Positions 9,132 to 18,388 of a stretch of DNA of 64,000 nucleotides are shown in pieces. The stretch's first letter is position 1; each line of letters starts with the position of its first letter. Under the pieces are notes generated by a model. That model worked only from the letters and a program-made list of their open reading frames with translations. It had not been told where the DNA came from and made no database searches. Made by a program: the position numbers and the translations under genes. Location of the stretch: NCBI RefSeq assembly GCF_015169395.1, contig NZ_CP063458.1:2728001-2792000 (forward strand), read 5' to 3'. This stretch comes from Humisphaera borealis (GTDB lineage: Bacteria > Planctomycetota > Phycisphaerae > Tepidisphaerales > Tepidisphaeraceae).

Positions 9132-10601
9132 TTACCCCCCGAGATTCATCTTCACCATGAACATCGCCCGGGCGCGGCCGGCGATGATTCTTGCCACCGT
9201 CGGCGATTCCCAAACCACCCGCGAGCCCGGCGGGGCCGCGTCGAATGTCGGGCCGACACCTTTGCCGTCGAGCGCCAACTGCCACTTGGTTTCGCCGGCA
9301 GGTAGTGCGTGGGCGAGCCAGGCGCCGTCGGGGGAGAAGGCAAAGAACGTGGCCGGGCCGACGCGCTTGTCTTCGAGGAACAGCATCCGCTGGGCACCGA
9401 TGATGACGACCGATGCGACCTTCGCCGAATCGGGGCTGAAGCCCGCTGTCGCGACGACATCGACCGGAGCGTACTCCTTGCCGTCGAGCACCAGGAACTG
9501 CCGTCCATCGCGGCCGGCGACGGTCGCCAGGCGTTTGCTGTCCGGGCTGAAGAGCATGCCGCCGGTGCCGTCGAACGAGCCGGCGGTTTTCCCGTCTACA
9601 TAGACGCTCCATTTCTTGTCGGTCATCGTCGTGATCGCGATCCGCCGCCCGTCGGGGCTGAAGACGATCGCGCCGATGCCGTCGAACGGCTGAAACTGCT
9701 TCTCGCCTTCGCCGCCGTTGTAAACCAGCGACTGCTTCCCGCCGGGCTTGCCGTCCGGGCCGGCGGGTTCGATCGCGTAGGCGTAGCGTTTGCCGTCGGT
9801 CGAAAACGCCAGCCCGGCGACGATCGCAAACTTCGCCGACGACTTGCCGTCGATGACGATCGCCGACTCGGCGCCGTCGCGGGCGATGTACCCCCAGCGG
9901 CCACCCTGGGTGCTGAAGGTCATCCGGGCGACGACATCGTGCTCGGGCTGGGCGGCACCGTCGATGACGTAATACTGTTTGCCGCCGGCCTTGGGGTTGG
10001 CGGGGTCTGGCTTTTCGGGGGCCTTGCGGGCGCGGTAGGCAAATTGCTTGCCGTCGGGGCTGAACTGCATGTCGGAGGCGAAGATTTCGTCGGCTTCCGG
10101 CTGTTCCTGGCCGTCGATGACGACCTGCATCTTGCCGTCTTTGGTCTTCTGGGCGAGGTAGGCGTATCGCTTGCCGTCGGTCGAAAAGACCACCCGTCCG
10201 ACCATGTAGTATGGCGGCTGCGTGGTGGCGGCCCACTGGGGTCCGGCCTGGCCGACGACGAGCATCATCTGGTTGCCCTTCTGAATCTCGTAGGCGAAGC
10301 GTCCGCCTTCAGGGCTGAACAGGAGGGAGCCGCGAACCACCCATTCTTCGACCGGCCCGCGTACGCCGTCGACGACGACAGTGAAAGATCCGTCCTTCGA
10401 TTCGACGACGCCGACGTGGAGGTTGTCAGGGCTGACGAGGGTGTCAATGATCTTGACGCCATCGGGAATCGTATAGATTGGGGTCTCGGTGACCTTCACC
10501 GCCGGCTGGGTGGATGGCGCGGCGGGCTGGGCGGCGAGTGGGCCTGCCAGCAGGAGACCAAGAATGGCAGAAGCAAACGACGGTACGCGTAGGGTGGACA
10601 T
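9132..10601 (-). CDS. Secreted WD40-like beta-propeller protein
   Basis: A 489-residue protein with a signal peptide (SFASAILGLLLAGPLAAQ) and a Pro/Thr linker. About ten repeats follow, built on the pattern FSPDGKRFAYxA...VIDG (for example FSTDGKRYAYLAQ, FSPDGRRIAITTM, FSPDSKRLATVAG). This is the PD40/WD40-like propeller seen in TolB-like and DPP-IV-like proteins. No peptidase domain is attached, so it is probably a binding or scaffold protein in the periplasm or on the surface. Its specific ligand cannot be told. ATG 10601 directly precedes the signal peptide. A small membrane protein gene is transcribed divergently 19 bases away. Confidence 0.82.
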   Translation of the reverse strand: MSTLRVPSFASAILGLLLAGPLAAQPAAPSTQPAVKVTETPIYTIPDGVKIIDTLVSPDNLHVGVVESKDGSFTVVVDGVRGPVEEWVVRGSLLFSPEGGRFAYEIQKGNQMMLVVGQAGPQWAATTQPPYYMVGRVVFSTDGKRYAYLAQKTKDGKMQVVIDGQEQPEADEIFASDMQFSPDGKQFAYRARKAPEKPDPANPKAGGKQYYVIDGAAQPEHDVVARMTFSTQGGRWGYIARDGAESAIVIDGKSSAKFAIVAGLAFSTDGKRYAYAIEPAGPDGKPGGKQSLVYNGGEGEKQFQPFDGIGAIVFSPDGRRIAITTMTDKKWSVYVDGKTAGSFDGTGGMLFSPDSKRLATVAGRDGRQFLVLDGKEYAPVDVVATAGFSPDSAKVASVVIIGAQRMLFLEDKRVGPATFFAFSPDGAWLAHALPAGETKWQLALDGKGVGPTFDAAPPGSRVVWESPTVARIIAGRARAMFMVKMNLGG

Positions 10602-10620
10602 TGGTTGCGGGAATGATCAC

Positions 10621-10968
10621 GTGACGAACATCAGCAATCAAGCGTCGCCCGATGGGGAAAACGTGCTGAGCAAGCCACAGGATCAACGAATCGCGCAAGT
10701 GATCAGCTATTCGACTTTGACTGAGCCAAAGCCGGGGCATTGGCTCGCACGACTTGCGTGCTGGTGTGGCGAAGGCCTGCTGGACCTCACGCTGATCGTG
10801 GTGGCCATCTACGGCACGATAGAGATCCACAAAACGATCGACGCTCCGCCGCCACTGACTTTCGCACTGTGGGCGCTATTCATCACTGCGCTGATCGGGA
10901 TCGACGTCTTCGTGTCGCAACGGATCTGGCGGTGGGTAGAGTCGGATGTGAAGAACGATGTGCTTTAA
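10621..10968 (+). CDS. Small membrane protein, unknown function
   Basis: A 115-residue protein if translated from GTG 10621. It has a polar N-terminus (about 40 residues) and two hydrophobic segments (LDLTLIVVAIYGTIEI and LTFALWALFITALIGIDVFV), then a short charged tail. I do not recognise the family. The start is uncertain: earlier in-frame codons would overlap the divergent propeller gene. The next gene, another small membrane protein, begins 12 bases downstream, which suggests co-transcription. Confidence 0.5.
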   Translation: MTNISNQASPDGENVLSKPQDQRIAQVISYSTLTEPKPGHWLARLACWCGEGLLDLTLIVVAIYGTIEIHKTIDAPPPLTFALWALFITALIGIDVFVSQRIWRWVESDVKNDVL

Positions 10969-10980
10969 CCAGGCTCGGTT

Positions 10981-11397
10981 ATGCAGCATGAGGGTGGCGA
11001 TTCTCGCGGGATGAAATCAGGAAAACAGGCGGGCGAAACCCCGGCAGGCGAGTCGCAACCTGAAAGCTCACCGCCAGCAGTCTTGCCCTACCACGCGTCC
11101 GGTCGCGACGACTACGTGGGCCCGATCGACGAGGTGTACGGGCAGATGGGTCGGGCGGCGCTGATACTGTCGTTGTTCGCTGCCAGCTATGTGATCGCGT
11201 TCAAGGTTGTCTCCGTGGGGTCGCTTTCGGTGTTTAACGGATTCGGGATTTGCTGTCTCGGACTGCTCCCGTGGATCGTCTCTCTGACGCTCGCCATACG
11301 CGTCTCGTTCCGGCAATCCGTTGGCCGGAGTTTCGCATTGGCTGCGCTCGCCATCGATCTGACGTTGATGTTTGCGGTCATTTGGCTGGCGCGATGA
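10981..11397 (+). CDS. Small membrane protein, unknown function
   Basis: A 138-residue protein with a polar, Pro/Ser/Glu-rich N-terminus (1-55) and three hydrophobic segments (AALILSLFAASYVIAF, GICCLGLLPWIVSLTLAI and FALAALAIDLTLMFAVIWL). No family was recognised. ATG 10981 is used; ATG 11011 (MKSGKQ) is also possible. It sits 12 bases after a similar small membrane gene and is followed by a long inverted repeat. Confidence 0.55.
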   Translation: MQHEGGDSRGMKSGKQAGETPAGESQPESSPPAVLPYHASGRDDYVGPIDEVYGQMGRAALILSLFAASYVIAFKVVSVGSLSVFNGFGICCLGLLPWIVSLTLAIRVSFRQSVGRSFALAALAIDLTLMFAVIWLAR

Positions 11398-11440
11398 ACC
11401 TTACCACGGGCTGGTACCACTCTATCGGCGTGGATTGGAC

Positions 11441-11534
11441 TTGGGTGGCATGGGCAACGGTACTCCGTTGCCCGTGGCGGACGTTGATTGGTGTTCGCCA
11501 CGGGCAAGCGAGTACGCTTGCCCATGCCACCCAA
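11441..11534. repeat. Inverted repeat pair with covarying arm hairpins
   Basis: Arms of 39 nt at 11441-11479 and 11496-11534 flank a 16-nt spacer and begin TTGGGTGGCATGGGCAA. The central hairpin is CAACGG-TAC-TCCGTTG on the left. On the right, in inverted reading, it is CAAGCG-TACT-CGCTTG. The differences are paired, so each arm keeps its own stem. Confidence 0.85.
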
Positions 11535-11673
11535 AACTTGCCTGCGGCTGAGTACCTGCATCTTCAATGAGCGATCGATGATCGCGGTGGCAAAATGAAT
11601 GCAACGTGATATACGCTTGCCTGCACCGACCGCCGGCGGTGACACGGACCCCTTACCCTCGATCCACCGCGCC

Positions 11674-12750
11674 ATGACCAAGCTCAAGATCCTCGACAAG
11701 ACCCCCGCCGAACTCGGCTACTCGTTTCCCGCCGAATGGCATCCGCACATCGGCACCTGGTTCAGTTGGCCGCGGCCGGAGGGAATTTCGTTCCCGGGCA
11801 AGTACCACACGGTGCCGGAGAACCTGGCCCGCATCTTCGCCGAGATCGCGAAACGTGAGCAGGTTCACGTCAACGTGCCCAACGACAACTGGGAGTACAT
11901 CGTCCGGCAGCAGTTGAAGGAGCACGGCTGCCCGACGAAGAACGTGTTCTTCCACCATATCCCGACGAACGAAAGCTGGTGCCGGGATCACGGCCCGGCG
12001 TTTGTGCTGAAGCCGGCGACAAAGAAGGGCGCGAAACCGCAGACGGCGATCGTCGACTGGGGCTTCAACGCCTGGGGCGGCAAGTATCCGCCTTACGATT
12101 CGGACGACGCCGTCCCGACCCGGATCGCCGAGGAACTGAAGCTGCCGATCTTCTATCCGAAGATCGTCATGGAAGGCGGCGCGATCGAGGTCAACGGCGC
12201 CGGCACACTCCTGACGACGACCGACTGCCTGCTCAACAAGAACCGCAACCCGACCCTGTCAAAACCGCAGATCGAGCAGTATCTCAAGGACTACTACGGC
12301 CAGAAGCACATCTGCTGGCTCACCGGCGGTATTGAGGGAGACGACACCGACGGCCATGTCGACGACCTGGCCCGGTTCATCTCGCCGACGAAGGTCGTCA
12401 TCGGCATGGAGCCCGATCCGAAGGACGCCAACTACAAGGTGCTCAGGTCCGCCCGACGGCAACTGGAGAAGTTGCGTGACCAGGACGGCAAGCCGTTCGA
12501 GATCATCGAGATCCCCATGCCAAAGGCGGTCGTTTACGACGGCCAGCGGCTGCCGGCGACCTATGTGAACTTTCTGTTCGTGAATGGGGCGTTATTGGTC
12601 CCCACTTTCCGCGACAAGAAGAACGACCGCCGGGCGATCGAGGTTCTTCAGAGCCATTTGCCGAAACACCAGGTCGTCGGCATCGACTGCACGGAGCTCA
12701 TCTGGGGCCTGGGCGCGATCCACTGCCTGAGCCAGCAGTGGCCGAAGTAG
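11674..12750 (+). CDS. aguA: Agmatine deiminase
   Basis: Hydrolyses agmatine to N-carbamoylputrescine and ammonia, the second step of polyamine synthesis from arginine. The 358 residues match the peptidyl-arginine/agmatine deiminase family. Key sequences are NESWCRDHGPAFVL (substrate Asp/Arg), MEGGAIEVNG, GDDTDGHVDDLARF (catalytic His/Asp) and the C-terminal nucleophile Cys351 in GLGAIHCLSQQ. ATG 11674 fits the family start (TPAELGYSFPAEWHPH). The stop codon TAG lies inside the left arm of an inverted repeat. Arginine decarboxylase follows 263 bases downstream on the same strand, so the two enzymes form a consecutive pathway; no N-carbamoylputrescine amidohydrolase is in the window. Confidence 0.93.
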   Translation: MTKLKILDKTPAELGYSFPAEWHPHIGTWFSWPRPEGISFPGKYHTVPENLARIFAEIAKREQVHVNVPNDNWEYIVRQQLKEHGCPTKNVFFHHIPTNESWCRDHGPAFVLKPATKKGAKPQTAIVDWGFNAWGGKYPPYDSDDAVPTRIAEELKLPIFYPKIVMEGGAIEVNGAGTLLTTTDCLLNKNRNPTLSKPQIEQYLKDYYGQKHICWLTGGIEGDDTDGHVDDLARFISPTKVVIGMEPDPKDANYKVLRSARRQLEKLRDQDGKPFEIIEIPMPKAVVYDGQRLPATYVNFLFVNGALLVPTFRDKKNDRRAIEVLQSHLPKHQVVGIDCTELIWGLGAIHCLSQQWPK

Positions 12751-12901
12751 GGTGGGGTTCACCCCACCGAAACGCACGATGGAAAAACTGTGTTCATTCG
12801 CGGGAAGGTAAACCCAATCGAGTTTCCGGACCGCATCACGCCACTTCCCAAGGAACACAACCGGTATCCGCTGGGGTTCGGTGGGGTGAACCCCACCCTA
12901 C
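12747..12901. repeat. Inverted repeat pair overlapping the aguA stop codon
   Basis: Perfect inverted arms of 25 nt lie at 12747-12771 and 12877-12901 with a 105-nt spacer. Each arm contains a GGTGGGGT-T-CACCCCACC-type palindrome. The TAG within the arm's initial GTAGGGT is the stop codon of aguA (12748-12750). Confidence 0.9.
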
Positions 12902-13013
12902 AAAAATTACGATCGCCTTTTCATTCCGCCGCCGCATGCGGATAAGATGTCGCCGCTTTCCCGTCGTGGCGTTGCACGCGGGAATGGCACCTCGGACGAA
13001 GGAACGACACCAG

Positions 13014-15152
13014 ATGGCCACTCCGGTCGATACCGCGACCCCACAGTCTTCTTCCCCCGCAACCCCCACGCCGGCGAACGACGCGCAGTCCGGCGTCAGC
13101 CCGTCGGCCCCCGGCGCGACGCTGTCGCCGTTCCCGGCGGCCGTCGGTGTCGCCGCGGCGATCGCGGAAAAGATGAACCGATCCGGCAACGGCGCCAACG
13201 GCAGCAATGGGAACTCAGGCATGACCGACCATCACAGCGCGCTGCCGCAACGCCCCTGGAGTGTCGAAGAATCCGCAAAGCTCTACAGCATCAAAAACTG
13301 GGGCCAGAGCTACTTTTCGATCAACAACGACGGCCACGTTGCCGTCCACCCCACGCAGGAGCCGGCGCGGAACATCGACCTTAAAAAGCTCGTCGACGAG
13401 CTCCGCGAGCGCGACATCCAGCTCCCCTGCCTCATTCGCTTCACCGACATTCTGCAGCACCGCGTCCGCCAGATTCACCAGGCGTTCGACCGGGCGATCA
13501 GGGACCACGAATACCGCGGCGAGTACCGCTGCGTCTACCCGATCAAGGTCAACCAGCAGCGCCACGTCGTCGAAGAAATCCACGCCTTCGGCAAGCCTTA
13601 CGGCTTCGGCCTGGAAGCCGGCAGCAAGCCGGAACTGCTGGCCGTGATGGCGATCGTTGACGACAATAACACCCCAATCATCTGCAACGGCTTCAAGGAC
13701 GACGAGTTCATCGAAGCCGTCATCCTGGCGACGAAAATCGGCCGGAACATCATCCCGGTGGTCGAGAAGTTCAGCGAGCTTGAACTGATCGTGAAGTACG
13801 CCAAGCTGCACAACGTCAAGCCGAGCATCGGCGTGCGGGTGAAGCTGTCGGCCAAGGGTGCCGGGCGGTGGGAACAATCCGGCGGCGTGCGGAGCAAGTT
13901 CGGCCTGTTCATCGCCGAGGTGATCGACGCGCTCGATTTCCTCCGCAAGCACGGCATGGGCGACTGCCTTAACCTGCTCCACTTCCACCTCGGCAGCCAG
14001 ATCAACAACATCCGCAACGTCAAAGCGGCGATCATCGAACTGGTCCGCGTCTACACCGAAATGCAGCGGCTCGGCGCCGGCTTAAAGTACATCGATGTCG
14101 GCGGCGGCCTGGGGGTCGATTACGACGGCTCCAAGACCGACTTCGGCTCGTCGATCAACTACGGCCTTCAGGAATACGCCAACGACGTGATCTTCCACGT
14201 CAAGGAAATCTGCGACCAGGCCAAGGTCGATCACCCGATCATCATCAGCGAGAGCGGCCGGGCGATGGTCGCGTACCACAGCGTGCTGGTGTTTAACGTG
14301 CTCGGCTGGAGCGGCTTTGCCCGGTTCGATCTGCCGCAGCAGATCACCGACGAAGATCGCCGAAGCATGCCCGCCCCGGTGGTCAACCTCTTCGACACCT
14401 GGCAGGGCATCAATGAATCCAACTTCATGGAGTATTACCACGACTCCCAAATCAGCAAAGACGCCGTGCTGAACCTGTTCAGTCTCGGCTACTGCTCGCT
14501 GGAACAGCGCAGCCTGGCCGAGCGGCTCTACTTCGGCATCTGCTCGAAGGTCCTGACGATCATCCGCAAGATGGACTATGTGCCGGACGAGTTCCAGGGC
14601 CTGGAATCGATGCTGTCCGATACGTACTTCTGCAACTACTCGATCTTCCAGTCGATGCCCGACAGCTGGGCGATCGACCAGTTGTTCCCGATCATGCCGA
14701 TTCATCGGCTGGCGGAAGAGCCGAATTGCCGGGGCATCATCGCCGACATCACGTGCGATTCCGACGGCAAGGTGGACCGCTTCATCGACCGCCGACAGGT
14801 CAAGCCGGTGCTCGAACTGCACCCCTACCGCGGCGACGACTACTTCCTGGCGGCGTTCCTGGTGGGGGCGTACCAGGAAATCCTGGGTGACCTGCACAAC
14901 CTGCTCGGCGACACCAACGCCGTCCATGTAACGCTCGACGAAGACGGGTTGGCGACGATCGACGAGGTGATCGAAGGCGACACGGTCCGCGAGGTGCTGC
15001 ACTACGTCCAGTTCAGTGCCGACGACCTGCTGCGATCGATGCGCAAGATGGTGGAACGGGCGCTGAAGGAGCAGAAACTGAGCCTGGACGAGAGCCGGGT
15101 ATTGTTAAAGTTCTATGAAAGTGGGCTGGAAGGGTACACGTATCTGGAGTAA
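13014..15152 (+). CDS. speA: Biosynthetic arginine decarboxylase
   Basis: A PLP enzyme that converts arginine to agmatine, feeding the agmatine deiminase encoded upstream. Family features are the PLP lysine Lys178 in YPIKVNQQR, GLEAGSKPEL, the HFHLGSQ strand, the phosphate-binding glycine run VGGGLGVDYDGS and SESGRAMVAYHS. From ATG 13014 (AAGGA about nine bases upstream) it has 712 residues, against about 660 in Escherichia coli. The extra length is a low-complexity Ala/Pro/Ser/Gly/Asn N-terminus of about 70 residues before MTDHHSALPQRPWS. ATG 13221 would give 643 residues without that extension but lacks a good ribosome-binding site. Confidence 0.95.
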   Translation: MATPVDTATPQSSSPATPTPANDAQSGVSPSAPGATLSPFPAAVGVAAAIAEKMNRSGNGANGSNGNSGMTDHHSALPQRPWSVEESAKLYSIKNWGQSYFSINNDGHVAVHPTQEPARNIDLKKLVDELRERDIQLPCLIRFTDILQHRVRQIHQAFDRAIRDHEYRGEYRCVYPIKVNQQRHVVEEIHAFGKPYGFGLEAGSKPELLAVMAIVDDNNTPIICNGFKDDEFIEAVILATKIGRNIIPVVEKFSELELIVKYAKLHNVKPSIGVRVKLSAKGAGRWEQSGGVRSKFGLFIAEVIDALDFLRKHGMGDCLNLLHFHLGSQINNIRNVKAAIIELVRVYTEMQRLGAGLKYIDVGGGLGVDYDGSKTDFGSSINYGLQEYANDVIFHVKEICDQAKVDHPIIISESGRAMVAYHSVLVFNVLGWSGFARFDLPQQITDEDRRSMPAPVVNLFDTWQGINESNFMEYYHDSQISKDAVLNLFSLGYCSLEQRSLAERLYFGICSKVLTIIRKMDYVPDEFQGLESMLSDTYFCNYSIFQSMPDSWAIDQLFPIMPIHRLAEEPNCRGIIADITCDSDGKVDRFIDRRQVKPVLELHPYRGDDYFLAAFLVGAYQEILGDLHNLLGDTNAVHVTLDEDGLATIDEVIEGDTVREVLHYVQFSADDLLRSMRKMVERALKEQKLSLDESRVLLKFYESGLEGYTYLE

Positions 15153-15237
15153 TCAGGTCTCTCCAACCGACCCGGTGCGGCCTTTTGTGTGGTTCGTGCC
15201 ATTGAGCCTCACGGTTACTGAATTCAATTGGGGCAGC

Positions 15238-15957
15238 ATGATCGCCAGCGGAATAGTCCGTTTAATACGTTCTCTTTCTGCACAGCGCTGGTGCGCGATT
15301 TCCGCATGCATTGCGGCTTCGGGATTCTTCAGTCCAGTTGCGCCGGCCGCTGTGGTGATCAACGAGATCTATGGGGGAGGAGGCCTCGCCGGTTCCCCGC
15401 TTCGGAACGACTACGTCGAGATCGTCAATAACGGCGCAACCGCTTTCATTCTCGATAATTATCGACTCGAAGGCGCAGGGGCGGCGCTCACGGATTGGGA
15501 TGGCATTACGTTCCCTGCGGGGACTTCGCTGGCGCCGGGGGAAGTCCTGTTGGTCCAGTTCGGCTCCAGTGGAAGCATCGGCACTTTGCTGACGGGGACC
15601 TTCGGGACTCCAGCGAGCAAGAACATCAGTGCCACTGCCGGCAAGGTGCGTCTGCACGATGGCACCGTCGGGCTTACTGCCGCCGCCGATGCCGCCGGGA
15701 TACTGGATTTCGTCGGGTATGCCACCACGGCAAACCAGTTCGAGGTCACGCGGGCACCTGCGGGAAGCAACCAGCTTTCCATCAGTCGCAAGGTGGACGG
15801 CGTCGATTCGAACAACAACGGCAACGACTTCACGACCACACTAAGCCGATCGCCGGGAGCAGCTAACGTGCCGGAGCCAGGGGTGCTAGGGTTGGCGGGG
15901 CTGCTTGCCGGACTTAGGGCTCTCGCACGTCCCTCCCGCCGAAATAGCTCGAAGTAG
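15238..15957 (+). CDS. Secreted lamin-tail domain protein with PEP-CTERM-like end
   Basis: A 239-residue protein with an N-terminal signal region (SACIAASGFFSPVAPA). A lamin-tail domain follows: VVINEIYGGGG, NDYVEIVNNGATAFILDNYRL, GEVLLVQFGSSGS and GILDFVGYA. The C-terminus is a sorting-like signal: VPEPG, a hydrophobic stretch (VLGLAGLLAGLRAL), then ARPSRR. Such tails are processed by exosortase systems; none is present in the window. The role is unknown, probably structural or adhesive outside the cell. ATG 15238 precedes the signal; an in-frame upstream start would overlap speA. Confidence 0.8.
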   Translation: MIASGIVRLIRSLSAQRWCAISACIAASGFFSPVAPAAVVINEIYGGGGLAGSPLRNDYVEIVNNGATAFILDNYRLEGAGAALTDWDGITFPAGTSLAPGEVLLVQFGSSGSIGTLLTGTFGTPASKNISATAGKVRLHDGTVGLTAAADAAGILDFVGYATTANQFEVTRAPAGSNQLSISRKVDGVDSNNNGNDFTTTLSRSPGAANVPEPGVLGLAGLLAGLRALARPSRRNSSK

Positions 15958-16234
15958 AATCGCCTCAGGGGTTTACAGAGAGTCGCTGATCTGCAACTCA
16001 AGCGACGTCACGCCACCCACACATATGGTCTAAGCTACCCAAGGTCGCAGTCTCGCCCCACCTTCCGTGTAAGAGTTCAATAGATGCCCTTACTGATCAG
16101 AAATTCCAACACGGCTTAGTATTTTCTTTATAGTCCAGCCGTACCCTGTCCCAAGAGCCCAAGATTGCTGCTTCGGGCGAATTGCGACGCTGTAATGCTC
16201 TGAGCAGCCTCGCTCTTTCGGGAAGGTTGAGATT

Positions 16235-16939
16235 ATGGATTGCTTAAAGAAAGTTGTCGTCGGGTCAGTGGCGGTCATGGCTTCGGCCGTTTTGATCCCT
16301 TCGATCGCCAACGCCGCTTCGATTCTGGAGTGGAACACGGCAGGCAATCTTGGAACGGAGACGACGGAGCCCAGCACGCTGAATGACCCCGGCGTGGCCA
16401 CTTCCAATCTCACTTTGGGTGCTGGCGTAACTCCGGCCGCGAATGGCAACCGGTTCGGCGGAAGTAACTGGTTTGATACCGGCGATTCCCAGCCCCAAAC
16501 GCTGGCACAAGCGGTCACCGGCAATGACTATATCCAGTTTGTCCTCACTCCTCAGGCCGGTAACACCGTGAGCCTCACCGGGTTTTCATTCATCTGGGGT
16601 CGTTCTGGCACTGGTCCCGACGCCCTCACCTTGCGGTCGTCGGCCGACTCTTTCACCGCCGACTTGGCGACGGCCACAGGGTTGGTCGATACGACTACTG
16701 TCGTCACAAATCTGACTTTTACCTTGAACAACATCACCACCGCCACAACATTCCGCCTTTACGGTTACGGCGGAACCGCGACGGCCGCCACCGGTGGTAC
16801 CGGCGGCTTCGACACTGCGACGGCCGCTACCACGCCCAACGTCATCCTGAGCGGCACCGTCGTTCCGGAACCCAGCGCGTTGGCCCTTATCGGCGTCGCT
16901 GGTCTGCTGGCTGGTCGGCGTCGTCTGCGTAACGCTTAA
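16235..16939 (+). CDS. PEP-CTERM sorting-signal protein
   Basis: A 234-residue secreted protein. The signal peptide is residues 1-28 (VVVGSVAVMASAVLIPSIANA). The body is Thr/Ala/Gly-rich with predicted beta strands (FVLTPQAGNTVSLTGFSF, FTLNNITTATTFRLYGYGG). The C-terminus is a classic PEP-CTERM tail: VPEPSALALIGVAGLLAGRRR. A GGAAGG ribosome-binding site lies at 16221-16226. A strong terminator follows at 16992. It is probably an exported surface or matrix protein; nothing identifies its ligand. Confidence 0.85.
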   Translation: MDCLKKVVVGSVAVMASAVLIPSIANAASILEWNTAGNLGTETTEPSTLNDPGVATSNLTLGAGVTPAANGNRFGGSNWFDTGDSQPQTLAQAVTGNDYIQFVLTPQAGNTVSLTGFSFIWGRSGTGPDALTLRSSADSFTADLATATGLVDTTTVVTNLTFTLNNITTATTFRLYGYGGTATAATGGTGGFDTATAATTPNVILSGTVVPEPSALALIGVAGLLAGRRRLRNA

Positions 16940-16991
16940 TGGATCCGCCAAGGCGACTCGCTGCAACCATTACACACTGATCAAACGAATG

Positions 16992-17027
16992 AAGGCCACC
17001 GGTTTCGACCGGTGGCCTTTCCGTTTT
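16992..17027 (+). terminator. Rho-independent terminator after PEP-CTERM gene
   Basis: A perfect 11-bp stem AAGGCCACCGG (16992-17002) and CCGGTGGCCTT (17009-17019) with loop TTTCGA is followed by TTCCGTTTT. Confidence 0.85.
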
Positions 17028-17068
17028 CGTACGCTCGGTAATCCTCGTGGCAAAGGCCGTTCCGACAC

Positions 17069-18319
17069 TTACTTCGCCTTGTTCCAGTAAATCACCACAT
17101 TCTTCGTCGCCCGTCCCACGCCGACGATGTCGATCTTTCCGTCCCCGTCGAAGTCGGCGCACGCGACGTCTTCACACGCCACACCGCCCTTCTCCAGTTG
17201 CATCATCGACCAGGTCACTGCGCCATCCTTCTCGCCGGCGACCTTGAAAATGCGAATTCCCACCGGCGGTTTGCCGGCCAGCACGTCGCGCCAGCCGATC
17301 ACGATCTCGTCAGTGCCGTCGCCGTCGAAGTCGGCGCACCAGACCGCGTGGCCGCCGGTCAGCGTCTCGTCCAGGACCGTGCGCGGCCAGAGCTTGTCGG
17401 CGTTGAACGTGTTGGTCGGCTGCACGTAGACGACCGCCTGGTTGCCGTGGAACGGCTCGGTCGTCGCGAGAATTTTGCGGCCGTCTTTCAGCTTGCCCAC
17501 CTTGATTTCACTCGACCCGCGGTTGCCCGTGGGCGTTGTCTGGTTCCCTTCGCCCAGGTGGTACGTGGTCCACTTGCCCTCGGCCATCGGCACCAAAAGG
17601 TTGACGCCTTCGTAACTCGCGGTCAGCACCTGGTCGGGCTTGGACAGACCCCACTGCACGGGCAGAAAGTTGTGCATCACGTGGAACTTGTCATTGATCA
17701 GGTACTGTTTCCACGGCTCCTTCGCCGGGTTGGCGGGAATGGTGTACGCCGTCAGGGCGACGGCGGCATCGGCCCACTGCGCCTTGGCTGTCGAGCCGAC
17801 GCCTTTCAGCGGGCCGACGACCAGTTCCATCTTCCCATCGCCGTCGAGATCGCCGAAATGAATCCGATGCAGCGTCGGCTCTGATTGCTTGATCGGAAAC
17901 ACCTGCCACGGCTTGCTCAGGTCGTCCGGCTGCTTGAGCCACTGCAGCGAACCGGCACCGGTGGTGTTGTTCGGCAGCCAGTCGGCCCCCAGTGCGATGT
18001 CCACCTTCCCGTCGCCGTCGATGTCGTGCGCGGCGATACAGACGTTGTCGGCCTTCACGCCGGCTTTGTCGTTCTCGATGACCGTGTGCAACTTCCAATC
18101 GGGGTTGCTGAACCAGATCACCCGATTGGCGTCGCAGACCAGGATGTCCGGCTTCTTGTCGCCGTTGATATCGACCACGCGAACGGCGTAACCGATCTTG
18201 AGCGTCTTATCGATCTCCTGGGACTTAAAGGCCAGCGCCGGGACATCCTGCGCGAGCGCGGACGACGCGAAGGCGCCAATCGCGAGACCGACGGCGGCAT
18301 GGGTGAGTTTCGAGATCAA
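17069..18319 (-). CDS. Secreted FG-GAP/VCBS repeat protein
   Basis: A 416-residue protein with a signal peptide (HAAVGLAIGAFASSALA). It is built of propeller-type repeats with calcium-binding-like loops: VVDINGDKKPDILV, AHDIDGDGKVDIALG, GDLDGDGKMELVVG, CADFDGDGTDEIVIG and CADFDGDGKIDIVGVG. FG-GAP propellers usually bind ligands at the cell surface; planctomycetes encode many. The start is TTG 18319, preceded by GGAGGACCGC, the best ribosome-binding site available. It runs in the same direction as the two hydrolase-like genes upstream. Confidence 0.83.
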   Translation of the reverse strand: MISKLTHAAVGLAIGAFASSALAQDVPALAFKSQEIDKTLKIGYAVRVVDINGDKKPDILVCDANRVIWFSNPDWKLHTVIENDKAGVKADNVCIAAHDIDGDGKVDIALGADWLPNNTTGAGSLQWLKQPDDLSKPWQVFPIKQSEPTLHRIHFGDLDGDGKMELVVGPLKGVGSTAKAQWADAAVALTAYTIPANPAKEPWKQYLINDKFHVMHNFLPVQWGLSKPDQVLTASYEGVNLLVPMAEGKWTTYHLGEGNQTTPTGNRGSSEIKVGKLKDGRKILATTEPFHGNQAVVYVQPTNTFNADKLWPRTVLDETLTGGHAVWCADFDGDGTDEIVIGWRDVLAGKPPVGIRIFKVAGEKDGAVTWSMMQLEKGGVACEDVACADFDGDGKIDIVGVGRATKNVVIYWNKAK

Positions 18320-18388
18320 GCGGTCCTCCGAAGACAGACGGTGTGGAAAAGAACGACATGTGCAGCGGACTACAAAATCGGCAGGCTG

